NCBI GenBank assembly: GCA_963827725.1
Contig: CAWHBM010000002.1
Span: 1-39,058, forward strand
DNA length: 39,058 nucleotides
Reading direction: 5' to 3'
From: VAXT01 sp963827725
GTDB taxonomy: Bacteria > Actinomycetota > Thermoleophilia > Gaiellales > Gaiellaceae
Shown: piece after piece, positions 31,076-39,040 of the stretch
Position numbering within the stretch: position 1 is the stretch's first letter
Layout: each line of letters starts with the position of its first letter
Notes under the pieces: model-generated
Told to the model about the DNA's origin: nothing
The model's database searches: none
Seen by the model: only the letters and a program-made list of their open reading frames with translations
Position numbers and translations under genes: made by a program

Positions 31076-31693
31076 ATGGGCTCGGCTCCCGGCCGCGACG
31101 CGGAGAACCAGCGGTGGCTCGAGGCGCTCGCCGGGGCCGGCGCGCGGCGAGACGAGGCGGTCGGACGGCTCCACGCGCTCCTGCTGCGGGCGGCCCGCTT
31201 CGAGGTCGCGCGGCGGCGCCAGGGGCTCAAGCACCTGCGCGGGGAGGAGCTCGACGACATCGCGATGCAGACGGCCGACGACGCGCTCGTGGCCGTGCTC
31301 GCCCGGCTCGGCGACTTCCGCGGCGAGAGCCGGTTCACGACCTGGGCCTACAAGTTCGCCCTCCTCGAGGCCGCGGTTGCCTTGCGGCGCCGGGCCTGGC
31401 AGGGGCGGGAGATCCCCCTCGAGCCCGAGCGCTGGCCGCAGCTGGAGGGAGGCGGGCTCTCGACCGGCGCCGGCTCCGAGCAGCGCGAGCTCCTCCAGGC
31501 CGTCGTCACGGCCGTGCGCGAGGCGCTCACGCCGCATCAGCGCCGGGTGCTCCTCGCCGTCGTCCTCGACGACGTGCCCATCGACGTGCTCGCCGAGCGC
31601 CTGGGCACGACCCGCGGCGCGCTCTACAAGACGATCCACGACGCCCGGGTCCGCCTCCGGGCGGCTCTCGCCCAGGGAGGCTTCGATGTCTGA
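31076..31693 (+). CDS. ECF-type RNA polymerase sigma factor
   Basis: Protein of 205 residues. Region 2 is visible as AARFEVARRRQGLKHLRGEE, DDIAMQTADDALVAVLARLG, and FRGESRFTTWAYKFALLEAA. Region 4 follows as LTPHQRRVLLAVVLDDVPID and LAERLGTTRGALYKTIHDAR. It directs RNA polymerase to a specific regulon. ATG 31076 stands seven bases after TAGCGT, suggesting a leaderless message; GTG 31043 would add 11 residues and overlap the previous stop. The next gene overlaps its end by eight bases and encodes the probable anti-sigma factor. Confidence 0.92.
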   Translation: MGSAPGRDAENQRWLEALAGAGARRDEAVGRLHALLLRAARFEVARRRQGLKHLRGEELDDIAMQTADDALVAVLARLGDFRGESRFTTWAYKFALLEAAVALRRRAWQGREIPLEPERWPQLEGGGLSTGAGSEQRELLQAVVTAVREALTPHQRRVLLAVVLDDVPIDVLAERLGTTRGALYKTIHDARVRLRAALAQGGFDV

Positions 31694-31895
31694 CGCCCTC
31701 ATCGGCCGGCTGCTCGGCCCGGCGGGGCCGGAGATCGGGTGCGACGAGTGCTTCGCCGAGCTCGACCGCTACGTCGAGCTCGAGCTGGCCGGCACCGACG
31801 CCGAGGCCGCCGTTCCCGGCATGCGGGCGCACCTCGAAGGCTGCCCCGCGTGCGCCGAGGAGCACGCGAGCCTCCGCGAGCTCGCCGCCGGCTAA
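31686..31895 (+). CDS. Zinc-finger anti-sigma factor
   Basis: Protein of 69 residues with CDECFAELDRYVELEL and MRAHLEGCPACAEEH, the H-x3-C-x2-C pattern of the ZAS anti-sigma domain. There is no transmembrane helix, so it is a soluble, possibly redox-responsive inhibitor of the sigma factor whose gene overlaps its start by eight bases. Loss of zinc or disulfide formation usually frees the sigma factor in this family; the signal here is unknown. Confidence 0.88.
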   Translation: MSDALIGRLLGPAGPEIGCDECFAELDRYVELELAGTDAEAAVPGMRAHLEGCPACAEEHASLRELAAG

Positions 31896-31971
31896 CGGAG
31901 CCACGTCCGGGGCCTGACCCCGGACACGGCGTTTCGCGCCCGCGGCCGAAGCCCCGGGTCGCCCTCGTCGC

Positions 31972-32676
31972 CTAGGAGGTAACGCGCGCGGCTGCGCCGT
32001 CGAGCGAGTCGAGGAGCGCGCGGATCTCCTGCGCGGTCCCCACGAAGATAGGCGTGTCCCGCTCCGTGTAGCGGCTCGCCTCGGTCTCGCGCAGCGTCTT
32101 CATCAGCTGGAGGAAGTCGGACGGCTCCTCGCACTCGAAGGCCGTCATGAACTCCTGGTCGTCGATGCCGAACGAGTACGTGGTGTGGTTCGTGATCGTG
32201 ACGAAGCGGCTGCCGACGGCGGCGTGCTCCTGCATCGCGCGGCGGCGGTCGTCCATGGACAGCGAGTACCACTCGCGCTTCTTCACGAACGGGTAGACGA
32301 CGAGGTACGGCGCCCCGCGTGGGACCACTCGGCGCGGGCGCTTGCTCTTCTGCTCGAAGTACTGCGACGGCTCGCTCGCGGCCAGGTACGAGTAGGGCGT
32401 CGTCACCCAGCCGGCCAGCGGCGTCCCGTTCAGGGCGGTGCCGAGCTCGCGCAGGTCGTCGTAGCGCTCCGTGAGCTTCCAGAGCATGAAGTCGGCCTCG
32501 GGGCGGACGCCGACGAGGCTGTAGCTGCGCAGCTCCATGCGCTCGGCCCACTCCTCGACCACCTCGGCGAAGGCGTCCTTCGCGGCCGCGCGCTCCTCGA
32601 TCGGAAGCCGCAGCCAGGCCGGATCGGCCTTGTAGAGCGTGTACGCGACGTATTGCGTGGAAGTCTCGGCAGACAC
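31972..32676 (-). CDS. hemQ: Coproheme decarboxylase HemQ (chlorite dismutase family)
   Basis: Protein of 234 residues of the chlorite dismutase fold. The central motif YPFVKKREWY (128-137) carries the catalytic Tyr, and H151 (AMQEHAAVG) fits the proximal haem ligand. RFVTITNHTTYSFGIDDQEF and the C-terminal DTPIFVG segment agree with HemQ. The enzyme converts coproheme to haem b in the coproporphyrin-dependent pathway of Gram-positive bacteria, in the cytoplasm. The GTG start lies six bases after TACGAT, again suggesting a short or absent leader. Confidence 0.93.
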   Translation of the reverse strand: MSAETSTQYVAYTLYKADPAWLRLPIEERAAAKDAFAEVVEEWAERMELRSYSLVGVRPEADFMLWKLTERYDDLRELGTALNGTPLAGWVTTPYSYLAASEPSQYFEQKSKRPRRVVPRGAPYLVVYPFVKKREWYSLSMDDRRRAMQEHAAVGSRFVTITNHTTYSFGIDDQEFMTAFECEEPSDFLQLMKTLRETEASRYTERDTPIFVGTAQEIRALLDSLDGAAARVTS

Positions 32677-32771
32677 GGCTCAATCGTACCCACTCGCGTG
32701 ACGGCTTCCCTCCTAGGCTCGGGGTGGGCGCGGCGCGTCCGCCGGCGGGCAGGCGGGCGCGCCCGCGGCCG

Positions 32772-33938
32772 CTACATGTCGGTGGCCAGCGTGGCCCAGC
32801 CGAAGCGCTCGGCGCCGACCGGGCTGCCGTCGAGCGGGTCGTAGAACTCGTTCAGGCCACCGCGCTCGACGACCTCGCGCGAGCGCTCCGCGATGCGGGC
32901 GGCGACGTCGTCGTAGCCGTGGCCGCGCAGGCCGTGGACGAGGAACCAGTTCGTGTTCAGCGAGAGCGGCCCGCGCCAGATGAAGCGGAAGCCGCGCACC
33001 CGGTGGTCGCGCAGGAAACTCGGCTCGTCGAGCGCCACCGAGGGCACGGGGTAGGGCGCGTCGAACGTGAGCGGGTTGCACAGGTGCTCCACGAGCCGGT
33101 CGGCGACGGCCTGCGGCAGGTCGGGGAGCACGAGCGGCAGCAGCCCGTGAATCGTCTTCACCCGCGAGCGTCGCTCGTCCGGGCCTGCGAGGTTCACGAA
33201 CAGGCCGAGGCGGTCGTCCCAGGAGCGCTCCAGCAGCGTCTCCGTGACGCGATCGGCCGCCCGGGAGGCCCAGCGCGCCGTCGCCTCGCGCCCGCCGCGC
33301 CGCGCCAGCCGCGCCAGCGCGCGCAGGCCCTGCCCGTAGACCGCGTTCACGAGCACGTCCTCCAGGTGGTGCCGGTACCGGCGGAAGATGACCTCGAGGT
33401 CGTAGTTCGCGAGCTTGTTGCGGAGCTGCGGGAGCCGTGTGCGGGCCAACAGAGGCGCCGGCGTGACGCGGTGGAGCCCGATCGAGTCGTCGTAGACCGG
33501 GCTGAAGTCGAGCCCGCTCTCGAACTGCGACACGATCGAGATCAGCCCGTCCTCGTCCGGGTCCCTGAGCGCGGCGAGGTGGCGGTAGTAGCGCTCGAGG
33601 TGGGGGAGGGCCTCCGTCAGGAAGCCGTCCGCGCCCGCGTCGACGACCCGCTCCACAGCTTGCGCGAGCACCGGCGGCTGCATCTGCGCGGTCGTGTACG
33701 GCGTGCGGTGAAACGGCACGCGCCCCGTCGTGCGGCTCTCGAGATGGTGCCACTGGAGCCGCGAGACGAGGTCTCCCTTCCAGAAGACGACGTGCGGTAT
33801 CAGCCCGTCCGGCTCCTGCACGGCCAGGAGCCCGCGCAGCTCGTCCGCCGCGCGCTCCGCGTCGAAGCGCGACCAGGCGATCGCGTGGAAGCAGGAGTCC
33901 CAGAACCACTGGAACGGGTAGTCGCGCACGCTCGGCAC
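32772..33938 (-). CDS. MGH1-like (GH63-related) glycoside hydrolase
   Basis: Protein of 388 residues from GTG 33938, with (alpha/alpha)6 barrel motifs: YPFQWFWDSCFHAIAWSRFD, PDGLIPHVVFWKGD, the catalytic region around GLDFSPVYDD, and GFRFIWRGPLSLNTNWFLVH. MGH1-like enzymes act on mannosylglycerate or glucosylglycerate, or on related glucosides; the exact substrate is not visible. Homology extends about 35 residues upstream (ERARHLLEANTQTAELDG, then RQFRFT) with no canonical start codon before the overlap with the preceding gene at 34076. The start is therefore unclear or lost through an indel. Confidence 0.85.
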   Translation of the reverse strand: MPSVRDYPFQWFWDSCFHAIAWSRFDAERAADELRGLLAVQEPDGLIPHVVFWKGDLVSRLQWHHLESRTTGRVPFHRTPYTTAQMQPPVLAQAVERVVDAGADGFLTEALPHLERYYRHLAALRDPDEDGLISIVSQFESGLDFSPVYDDSIGLHRVTPAPLLARTRLPQLRNKLANYDLEVIFRRYRHHLEDVLVNAVYGQGLRALARLARRGGREATARWASRAADRVTETLLERSWDDRLGLFVNLAGPDERRSRVKTIHGLLPLVLPDLPQAVADRLVEHLCNPLTFDAPYPVPSVALDEPSFLRDHRVRGFRFIWRGPLSLNTNWFLVHGLRGHGYDDVAARIAERSREVVERGGLNEFYDPLDGSPVGAERFGWATLATDM

Positions 33939-34075
33939 GGTGAACCGGAACTGCCGGCCGTCCAGCTCGGCGGTCTGGGTGTTCGCCTCGAGGAGGTGCC
34001 GCGCGCGCTCGTCGAGCGTCGTCTCGGTGCGGGTCGCAGCGATCCCCTCACCGTAGGCGAGAGGAGCCCGGGCGG

Positions 34076-34699
34076 CTACCCCTCGGCGGCGACCGCGAGG
34101 GTGACGCCGGCCTCCGGCAGCTGCCGGACCTCGGCCTGGCGCGTGAACAGGCTCCCCTTCGACATGAGGAAGAGCTCGGGGATGATCTCGGCCCGTACCT
34201 CGCCGCGCGCGTAGACGCGCACGACCGAGCTCTGCGAGACGACGACGGCGATCGCGCTCGTCGTCCGCGAGATCGAGGCGGCGGCGGCGTGCCGCGTGCC
34301 GAGGCCGGGGAGGAAGTTCTCGGGCGCGGTGACGTCCACGTCGATGAAGCGTCCCGCCGAGACGAACGTTCCGTCGTCGCCGAGCAGGAACGCGCCGTCG
34401 AGCTGCGCCAGCTCCTTCACCGTCTCCCGGAACTCGGGCAGCTCGACCCTCAGAAGCTCGTCGTCGTGGCCGAAGAGCGGGTCGAGGATCAACGGCCGGG
34501 ACTGCTCGGTGACGACTTCGACGTCGCCGATCACGAACAGCGTCCCGATCTTGCGCCCCTCGCGCCCCTCGCGGGCGAGCTCGACGGCGAGGTTCACGAC
34601 CTCCTCGAGCGTGCGCCGACGCGCCTCGGAGCAGCCGGTGGTCTCGCAGACCGCGCCGAAGGTGGCGTCGAGAAGCTTCTGACGGCCGTTCAGGTCCAT
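34076..34699 (-). CDS. DisA_N-type diadenylate cyclase
   Basis: Protein of 207 residues. GTLFVIGDVEVV, DGAFLL (101-106) and GLGTRHAAAASISRTTSAIA (132-151) give the DGA and RH motifs of the diadenylate cyclase (DAC) fold. Such enzymes make c-di-AMP from two ATP. No DNA-binding domain like that of DisA follows, and no membrane helices are seen, so it resembles soluble CdaS-like forms. ATG 34699 has only a weak ribosome site. It is divergent from the VOC gene at 34742, 42 bases away. Confidence 0.88.
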   Translation of the reverse strand: MDLNGRQKLLDATFGAVCETTGCSEARRRTLEEVVNLAVELAREGREGRKIGTLFVIGDVEVVTEQSRPLILDPLFGHDDELLRVELPEFRETVKELAQLDGAFLLGDDGTFVSAGRFIDVDVTAPENFLPGLGTRHAAAASISRTTSAIAVVVSQSSVVRVYARGEVRAEIIPELFLMSKGSLFTRQAEVRQLPEAGVTLAVAAEG

Positions 34700-34728
34700 C
34701 CAGGAGTCCGAACGAACGGGCGGCGCGG

Positions 34729-34734
34729 TAGATT
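34729..34734 (+). promoter_or_regulatory. Probable -10 hexamer TAGATT of a leaderless gene
   Basis: TAGATT ends seven bases before ATG 34742. The same TAGNNT hexamer and distance are seen before 31076 (TAGCGT, 31063-31068) and 38436 (TAGCCT, 38423-38428). At 29349 (TAGGCT) the gap is eight bases and at 36547 (TAGGCT) it is nine. Confidence 0.5.
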
Positions 34735-34741
34735 CCGCGCC

Positions 34742-35173
34742 ATGCCGGCGCCCGCCATCCAGCACGTCGATCTCTGCGTCAGCGACGTCGAGCGCTCGCT
34801 CGCCTTCTATCTCGGCCTGCTCGGCCCGCTCGGGCTCGAGGAGGACCTCCGTATCGCCAGCTACCGCGGCACGGAGGAGATCGTCTACCTCCGCTTCGGC
34901 GAGCAGAACCTGGGGCTGCGGCCCGCGGACGGCGGCCGCCACGACTACTACGGCGTCGGGATCGAGCACCTCGCCTTCGAGGTGGAGCGCCGCGAGCAGG
35001 TCGACGAGGCGCACGAGCGCGCTGTCGCGCTCGGCGCCGAGGTCCACTTCCCACCCGAGGAGGACGACGACCTCGAGGACTACTACGCGTTCTTCGCGTT
35101 CGACCCGGACGGGATCCGGATCGAGGTCTTCTGGTCCCGACCGGCCCCGGCCGAGGGCAGCCGCTGGACGTAG
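34742..35173 (+). CDS. VOC (glyoxalase/dioxygenase) family protein
   Basis: Protein of 143 residues. The first beta-alpha-beta-beta-beta unit starts IQHVDLCVSDVERSLAFYLG, and the second contains GIEHLAFEVERREQVDE and ends FFAFDPDGIRIEVFW. Metal-ligand positions H8, H79-like and E near the end are present. VOC proteins include glyoxalase I, extradiol dioxygenases and resistance proteins; the substrate is unknown. The ATG lies seven bases after TAGATT (34729-34734), which suggests a leaderless message. A sirtuin-like fragment begins around its stop. Confidence 0.88.
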   Translation: MPAPAIQHVDLCVSDVERSLAFYLGLLGPLGLEEDLRIASYRGTEEIVYLRFGEQNLGLRPADGGRHDYYGVGIEHLAFEVERREQVDEAHERAVALGAEVHFPPEEDDDLEDYYAFFAFDPDGIRIEVFWSRPAPAEGSRWT

Positions 35174-35259
35174 CGCCGGACAGCGCACGGCTCGCGCGGC
35201 TGATCGCCGACCATCAGCCGTGCGTCGTCCTCACGGGCGCGGGCGTGTCCACCGAAACG
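35164..35259 (+). pseudogene. Sirtuin N-terminal fragment
   Basis: Translation gives ARLARLIADHQPCVVLTGAG, then VSTE: the NAD-binding start of a sirtuin. It then changes abruptly into unrelated sequence before SGIPDFRS would follow. The same segment (KLARLIVQHQPCVALTGAGA) occurs in the intact sirtuin about 590 bases downstream, similar but not identical in DNA. It is probably the original 5' end of the sirtuin gene, cut off when the 35260-35860 segment arrived. Confidence 0.75.
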
Positions 35260-35736
35260 GTCCCGAAGTACCTGAGTACCGCCTTGCGTCTCCACCGCCG
35301 AGGTCATACGCTCGGCCAGAAAGTGACGCAGGGGACGCGCACAAGCACGGTCGCTCCGCTCGTTGCCATCGACAGCTCGGAGATCCGGGAAGGAAAGATC
35401 GACGAGCTCAAGACGGGGCTCTCGGAGTTGGTCGAGTTCGTCGAAGCCAACGAGCCCGAGCCGATCGCGTACAGCATCTACATCGATGAGGCCGGCAGTC
35501 GGATGACCGTCATACAGATCCATCCGAGCTCCGCGTCGATGGAGCTCCACATGAGGCTGGCGGGCCCGATCTTTCAGAAGTTCACGGAACTGGTCGTGCT
35601 CTCGAGGATCGACTTCTACGGCACGCCGAGCGACGCCCTGTTGGAACAGATGCGTCAGAAGGCCGAATTGCTCGGGACTGCCCGCGTTGTCGTGAACGAG
35701 CTTCACGCCGGGTTTGCGCGATTCGGAGCTGGCTAA
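35245..35736 (+). CDS. ABM-like (antibiotic biosynthesis monooxygenase-type) protein
   Basis: The frame is open from inside the sirtuin fragment. The recognisable domain starts near VAIDSSEIREGKIDELKTGL and continues through EFVEANEPEPIAYSIYIDEA, MTVIQIHPSSASMELHMRLA and a C-terminal ELHAGFARFGAG. The beta-alpha-beta-beta pattern is that of dimeric alpha/beta barrel (ABM/YgiN-like) proteins. The true start is unclear: GTG 35245 lies in sirtuin sequence, and GTG 35323 has no good ribosome site. The segment seems lower in GC and codon bias than its neighbours, in line with transfer. Confidence 0.7.
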   Translation: MSTETVPKYLSTALRLHRRGHTLGQKVTQGTRTSTVAPLVAIDSSEIREGKIDELKTGLSELVEFVEANEPEPIAYSIYIDEAGSRMTVIQIHPSSASMELHMRLAGPIFQKFTELVVLSRIDFYGTPSDALLEQMRQKAELLGTARVVVNELHAGFARFGAG

Positions 35737-35746
35737 GCCGGACGCC

Positions 35747-36508
35747 GTGCGCCCTCGGTCGGCGACGGATGCGGAGGCGGCCAAGCTAGCTCGGCTGATC
35801 GTCCAGCACCAGCCCTGTGTCGCGTTGACTGGAGCAGGTGCCTCGACCGAGAGCGGCATCCCGGACTTCCGCTCCGCATCGGGGATGTGGGCCGAGTTCG
35901 ACCCGCGCGAGTACGCGACGCTCGGCGCCTTCCGGGCCGACCCCGAGAAGGTCTGGCGCTTCTACGCGCCGCGCTTCGCCATGCTCGGCGAGGCCGAGCC
36001 AAACGCGGCGCACGTGGCGCTCGCCGAGCTCGAGCGCCGCGGGCTCGTCCGGGCGGTCGTCACGCAGAACATCGACCTGCTCCACCAGCGCGCCGGCTCG
36101 CGCGACGTCGTCGAGGTGCACGGCTCCATCCGGACGTCCTCGTGCCCCGCGTGTAGCGCGGTCTACCCGCTCGCCGAGGTCGAGCCGCTGCTCGAGGCAC
36201 ACGGCGCGCCGCCGTGCCCCGCCTGCGACGCGATCCTGAAGCCGGACGTCGTCTTCTTCGACGAGCTGCTGCCCGAGGGCGCGATGGAGCGCGCGACAGA
36301 GCTCGCGGAGCAAGCGGGGCTCCTGCTCGTGGTCGGGTCGTCGCTCGAGGTCCTTCCCGTCGCCGACCTGCCGCGTGCCACGCTCACCGCCGGAGGCAAG
36401 GTCGCGGTCGTCAACCGGGAGCCCACCTGGGTGGACGCCCGCGCCGAGCTCGTCGTCCGCGAGAGCGCAGCGGAAACACTGTCCGCGGTCGCCTCGTCCC
36501 TCCGCTGA
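35747..36508 (+). CDS. Sirtuin NAD-dependent protein deacylase
   Basis: Protein of 253 residues (from GTG 35747; TTG 35714 is the longer alternative). ALTGAGASTESGIPDFRS (NAD binding), TQNIDLLHQRAG and EVHGS (catalytic His), two CPAC motifs for zinc, FFDELLPEGA and VVGSSLEVLPVADLP are all present. It removes acyl groups from lysines using NAD+. The first 35 or so codons are read in DNA that resembles the adjacent ABM segment more than the rest of the gene, as expected for a recombination join near 35840-35890. It is followed by uvrC on the same strand. Confidence 0.93.
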   Translation: MRPRSATDAEAAKLARLIVQHQPCVALTGAGASTESGIPDFRSASGMWAEFDPREYATLGAFRADPEKVWRFYAPRFAMLGEAEPNAAHVALAELERRGLVRAVVTQNIDLLHQRAGSRDVVEVHGSIRTSSCPACSAVYPLAEVEPLLEAHGAPPCPACDAILKPDVVFFDELLPEGAMERATELAEQAGLLLVVGSSLEVLPVADLPRATLTAGGKVAVVNREPTWVDARAELVVRESAAETLSAVASSLR

Positions 36509-36546
36509 CCGGGGACTTCGGGGTGTCTGGCTAGGCTGACCGGGAC

Positions 36547-38418
36547 ATGGCGACTGCGTCCGCCACGACGCGCGAGGAGCGCATCGAGGAGCAGCTCAAG
36601 GGGATCCCGGCGAAGCCTGGCGTCTACCTCTTCCGCGGCGCCAAGGGCACCGTGCTCTACGTCGGGAAAGCGAAGTCGCTCCGTTCCCGCACCCGGTCGT
36701 ACTTTCGGGGCGGGGACAGCCGGCTCGGCCTCGACCGGCTGATCGAGCGCGTGGAGCAGATCGAGGTGGTCGTCACCTCGACCGAGGTGGAGGCGTTCCA
36801 CCTGGAGCAGAACCTGATCAAGCGCTACCGGCCGACGTTCAACGTCCGGCTGCGCGACGACAAGAGCTACCCCTACATCGCCGTCACCGAGGAGGACGAG
36901 TACCCACGGGTCATGTTCACGCGGGAGCGGCACCGGCGCGGGGTCACGTACTTCGGGCCGTACGCCTCCGCGAAGAAGGTGCGGGAGACGCTGGACGTGC
37001 TCAACCGCGTCTTCCCGTACCGGCCGTGCGAAGGCCCTCAGCCGGGTCGCCACTCGGGGATCCCGTGCCTCGACTACCACATCGAGCGCTGCCTGGCGCC
37101 CTGCGTCGGGTACGTGACGAAGGAGGACTACCGCGCGATCGTCGAGCGCGTGATCGAGTTCCTCTCCGGCGACTCGCGGCCCGTGCTGCGCGAGCTGGAG
37201 GAGAAGATGCGCGACGCGGCCGAGCGGCAGGAGTTCGAGGAGGCCGCGCGCTACCGCAATCGCCTCACCGCCGTCCGCCACCTTGCAGAGCGTCAGGCGG
37301 CGGACAAGCGCGCCATCGGCACCGTCGACGTCATCGGGATCGCCGCCCGCGGGCAGACCGCGGCCGTCCAGGTCTTCCCGCTCCGCGCCGGGCGGCTCGT
37401 CGACAGGCACACCTTCTACCTGGAGAACGAGGCGGGCGAGGACGTCCCGCAGCTCCTGGAGTCCTTCTGCCTGGAGTACTACGGCGGCGCGCCCAGCATC
37501 CCGCCGCTGCTCGTCGTCCCGCCCGAGGCCGAGGCCACCGAGGCGCTCTCCGGCTATCTCTCCGACCTGCGCGGGTCGAAGGTCGAGGTGCGGCCGGCGC
37601 AGCGCGGCGAGAAGCGGCGGCTCCAGGAGCTCGCCCAGCAGAACGCGGAGCTCGCGCTCGAGAGCGACCGCGCCCACCGCGAGCGGAAGCGCCTCCGGCG
37701 CGTGGAAGCCCTGGAGGAGCTGCGCGAGTGCCTCAACCTCGAGAGCCTGCCGCTGCGGATCGAGTGCTTCGACATCTCGACGATCCAGGGCGAGTCGCCG
37801 GTCGGCTCGATGGTCGTCTTCCAGGACGCCGTGCCCAAGAAGGCGCACTACCGGAAGTTCGGGATCAAGGGCGTCGAGGGGCAGGACGACTTCGCGATGA
37901 TGGCCGAGGTGATCTCGCGCAGGTTCGCGCGGGCGCGCGAGGTCACGGCCGAGCGCTACGACGAGGGCTTCGCCGCGGTCCCGAACCTCGTCGTCGTCGA
38001 CGGCGGCAAGGGCCAGCTCAAGGCCGCGCTGGCCGCGCTCCACGCCTACGACCTGCCGCGCGTGGCCGTGATCGCGCTGGCCAAGCGCGAGGAGGAGGTC
38101 TTCGTCCCGGGCCGCTCGCAGCCGGTCGCGCTCGCCCGCGACTCGGCCGGCCTCCAGCTCCTGCAGCGGATCCGCGACGAGGCTCATCGCTTCGCGCTCG
38201 GCTTCCACCGGACGCGGCGGGACGCGAAGACGCGGGAGTCCATCCTCGACGCGCTCCCGGGCGTCGGCCCGGCCCGCAGGCGCGCGCTGATCCGGCACTT
38301 CGGCTCCCCCGAGCGCCTCCTCGCCGCCACGCCGGAGGAGCTGGAGGGCGTCCCCGGCGTCCCCGCCAAGGTCGGGCGGGAGATCCACGCGGCTCTCCAT
38401 CGGACGGGTGGGGTGTAG
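36547..38418 (+). CDS. uvrC: Excinuclease ABC subunit UvrC
   Basis: Protein of 623 residues, full length for the family. The N-terminal GIY-YIG nuclease starts with GVYLFRGAKGTVLYVGKAKS. The Cys-rich middle contains CEGPQ and HIERCLAPCVGYV. A UVR helix pair (EEKMRDAAERQEFEEAARYR) is followed by the C-terminal RNase H-like endonuclease (ECFDISTIQGESPVGSMVVF, LVVVDGGKGQL). Helix-hairpin-helix motifs end it (ALPGVGPARRRALIRHFGS). With UvrA and UvrB it incises DNA on both sides of bulky lesions. The ATG lies nine bases after TAGGCT. Confidence 0.97.
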   Translation: MATASATTREERIEEQLKGIPAKPGVYLFRGAKGTVLYVGKAKSLRSRTRSYFRGGDSRLGLDRLIERVEQIEVVVTSTEVEAFHLEQNLIKRYRPTFNVRLRDDKSYPYIAVTEEDEYPRVMFTRERHRRGVTYFGPYASAKKVRETLDVLNRVFPYRPCEGPQPGRHSGIPCLDYHIERCLAPCVGYVTKEDYRAIVERVIEFLSGDSRPVLRELEEKMRDAAERQEFEEAARYRNRLTAVRHLAERQAADKRAIGTVDVIGIAARGQTAAVQVFPLRAGRLVDRHTFYLENEAGEDVPQLLESFCLEYYGGAPSIPPLLVVPPEAEATEALSGYLSDLRGSKVEVRPAQRGEKRRLQELAQQNAELALESDRAHRERKRLRRVEALEELRECLNLESLPLRIECFDISTIQGESPVGSMVVFQDAVPKKAHYRKFGIKGVEGQDDFAMMAEVISRRFARAREVTAERYDEGFAAVPNLVVVDGGKGQLKAALAALHAYDLPRVAVIALAKREEEVFVPGRSQPVALARDSAGLQLLQRIRDEAHRFALGFHRTRRDAKTRESILDALPGVGPARRRALIRHFGSPERLLAATPEELEGVPGVPAKVGREIHAALHRTGGV

Positions 38419-38435
38419 TCGCTAGCCTGGGGCTC

Positions 38436-39040
38436 ATGAGCGTGCTGGCCGTCACGATCTGGTCCGACTACACCTGACCGTTCTGCTACGTCGGTCTCGC
38501 CCGTGCCCAGTGGCTGAGCGGCCGTACGCCGCGCGGGTGCACTGGCTGCCGTTCTTCCTCCACCCGGAGTACCCGGACGAGGGGTTTCCGCGCTCCGACC
38601 TCGAGCGGCGCTACGGCCCGGCGTCCACGAGCACACGCAGCGGCTCGTGGAGGCGGCCGGGCTGACGTTCAATCCCTCGCCAAGGCTCCCGAACACGCTG
38701 CACGCGCACCACGTCACCGAGCTCGCACGGGACCACGGCCTGCACGACGCGGTGCACGACCGGCTCATGCACGGCTACTGGTCGGAGCAGGCGGGACCTC
38801 GGCGACGAGGAGACCCTCCTTGACCTCGTCGAGGAAGGGCGGGCTCGACCGGGCCGAGGCGGCTGAGGCGATTGCCGAGCGGCGCTACTCCGATCGCGTG
38901 GTCGCGTCCACGCAGGAGGCGAACCGGCTCGGGATCAACGCGATGCCCGCGTTCGTCCTCGACAACCGCCTGCTTGTCCTCGGGGCCCAGCCCGAGGAGG
39001 CCTTGAGCAGGCCGTGTCCCAGCTCGAAGGCCCGAGCTAG
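38436..39040 (+). pseudogene. Broken DsbA/FrnE-like thioredoxin-fold oxidoreductase
   Basis: Reads MSVLAVTIWSDYT, then TGA, then PFCYVGLARAQW. The TGA (38475-38477) replaces the first Cys of the C-P-F-C active site. Further recognisable parts (VHWLPFFLHPEYPDEG, HTQRLVEAAGLTFNPSP, LGINAMPAFVLDNRLLVLGA, the end EQAVSQLEGPS) lie in changing frames. At least five single-base indels are needed to join them, up to TAG 39038-39040. TAGCCT seven bases before the ATG is intact. Decay or poor sequence near the contig end is more likely than selenocysteine use. Confidence 0.75.

Noticed and set aside
36163..38400. A 745-codon open frame on the minus strand opposite uvrC and the sirtuin end
   Set aside because: Both plus-strand genes are unmistakable; this frame has shadow composition and no motif.
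38475..38530. Selenocysteine insertion element after the TGA of the DsbA-like gene
   Set aside because: GGTCT is present but no stable stem of the right length could be drawn by eye, and the gene has several other frame breaks; kept only as a low-likelihood finding.
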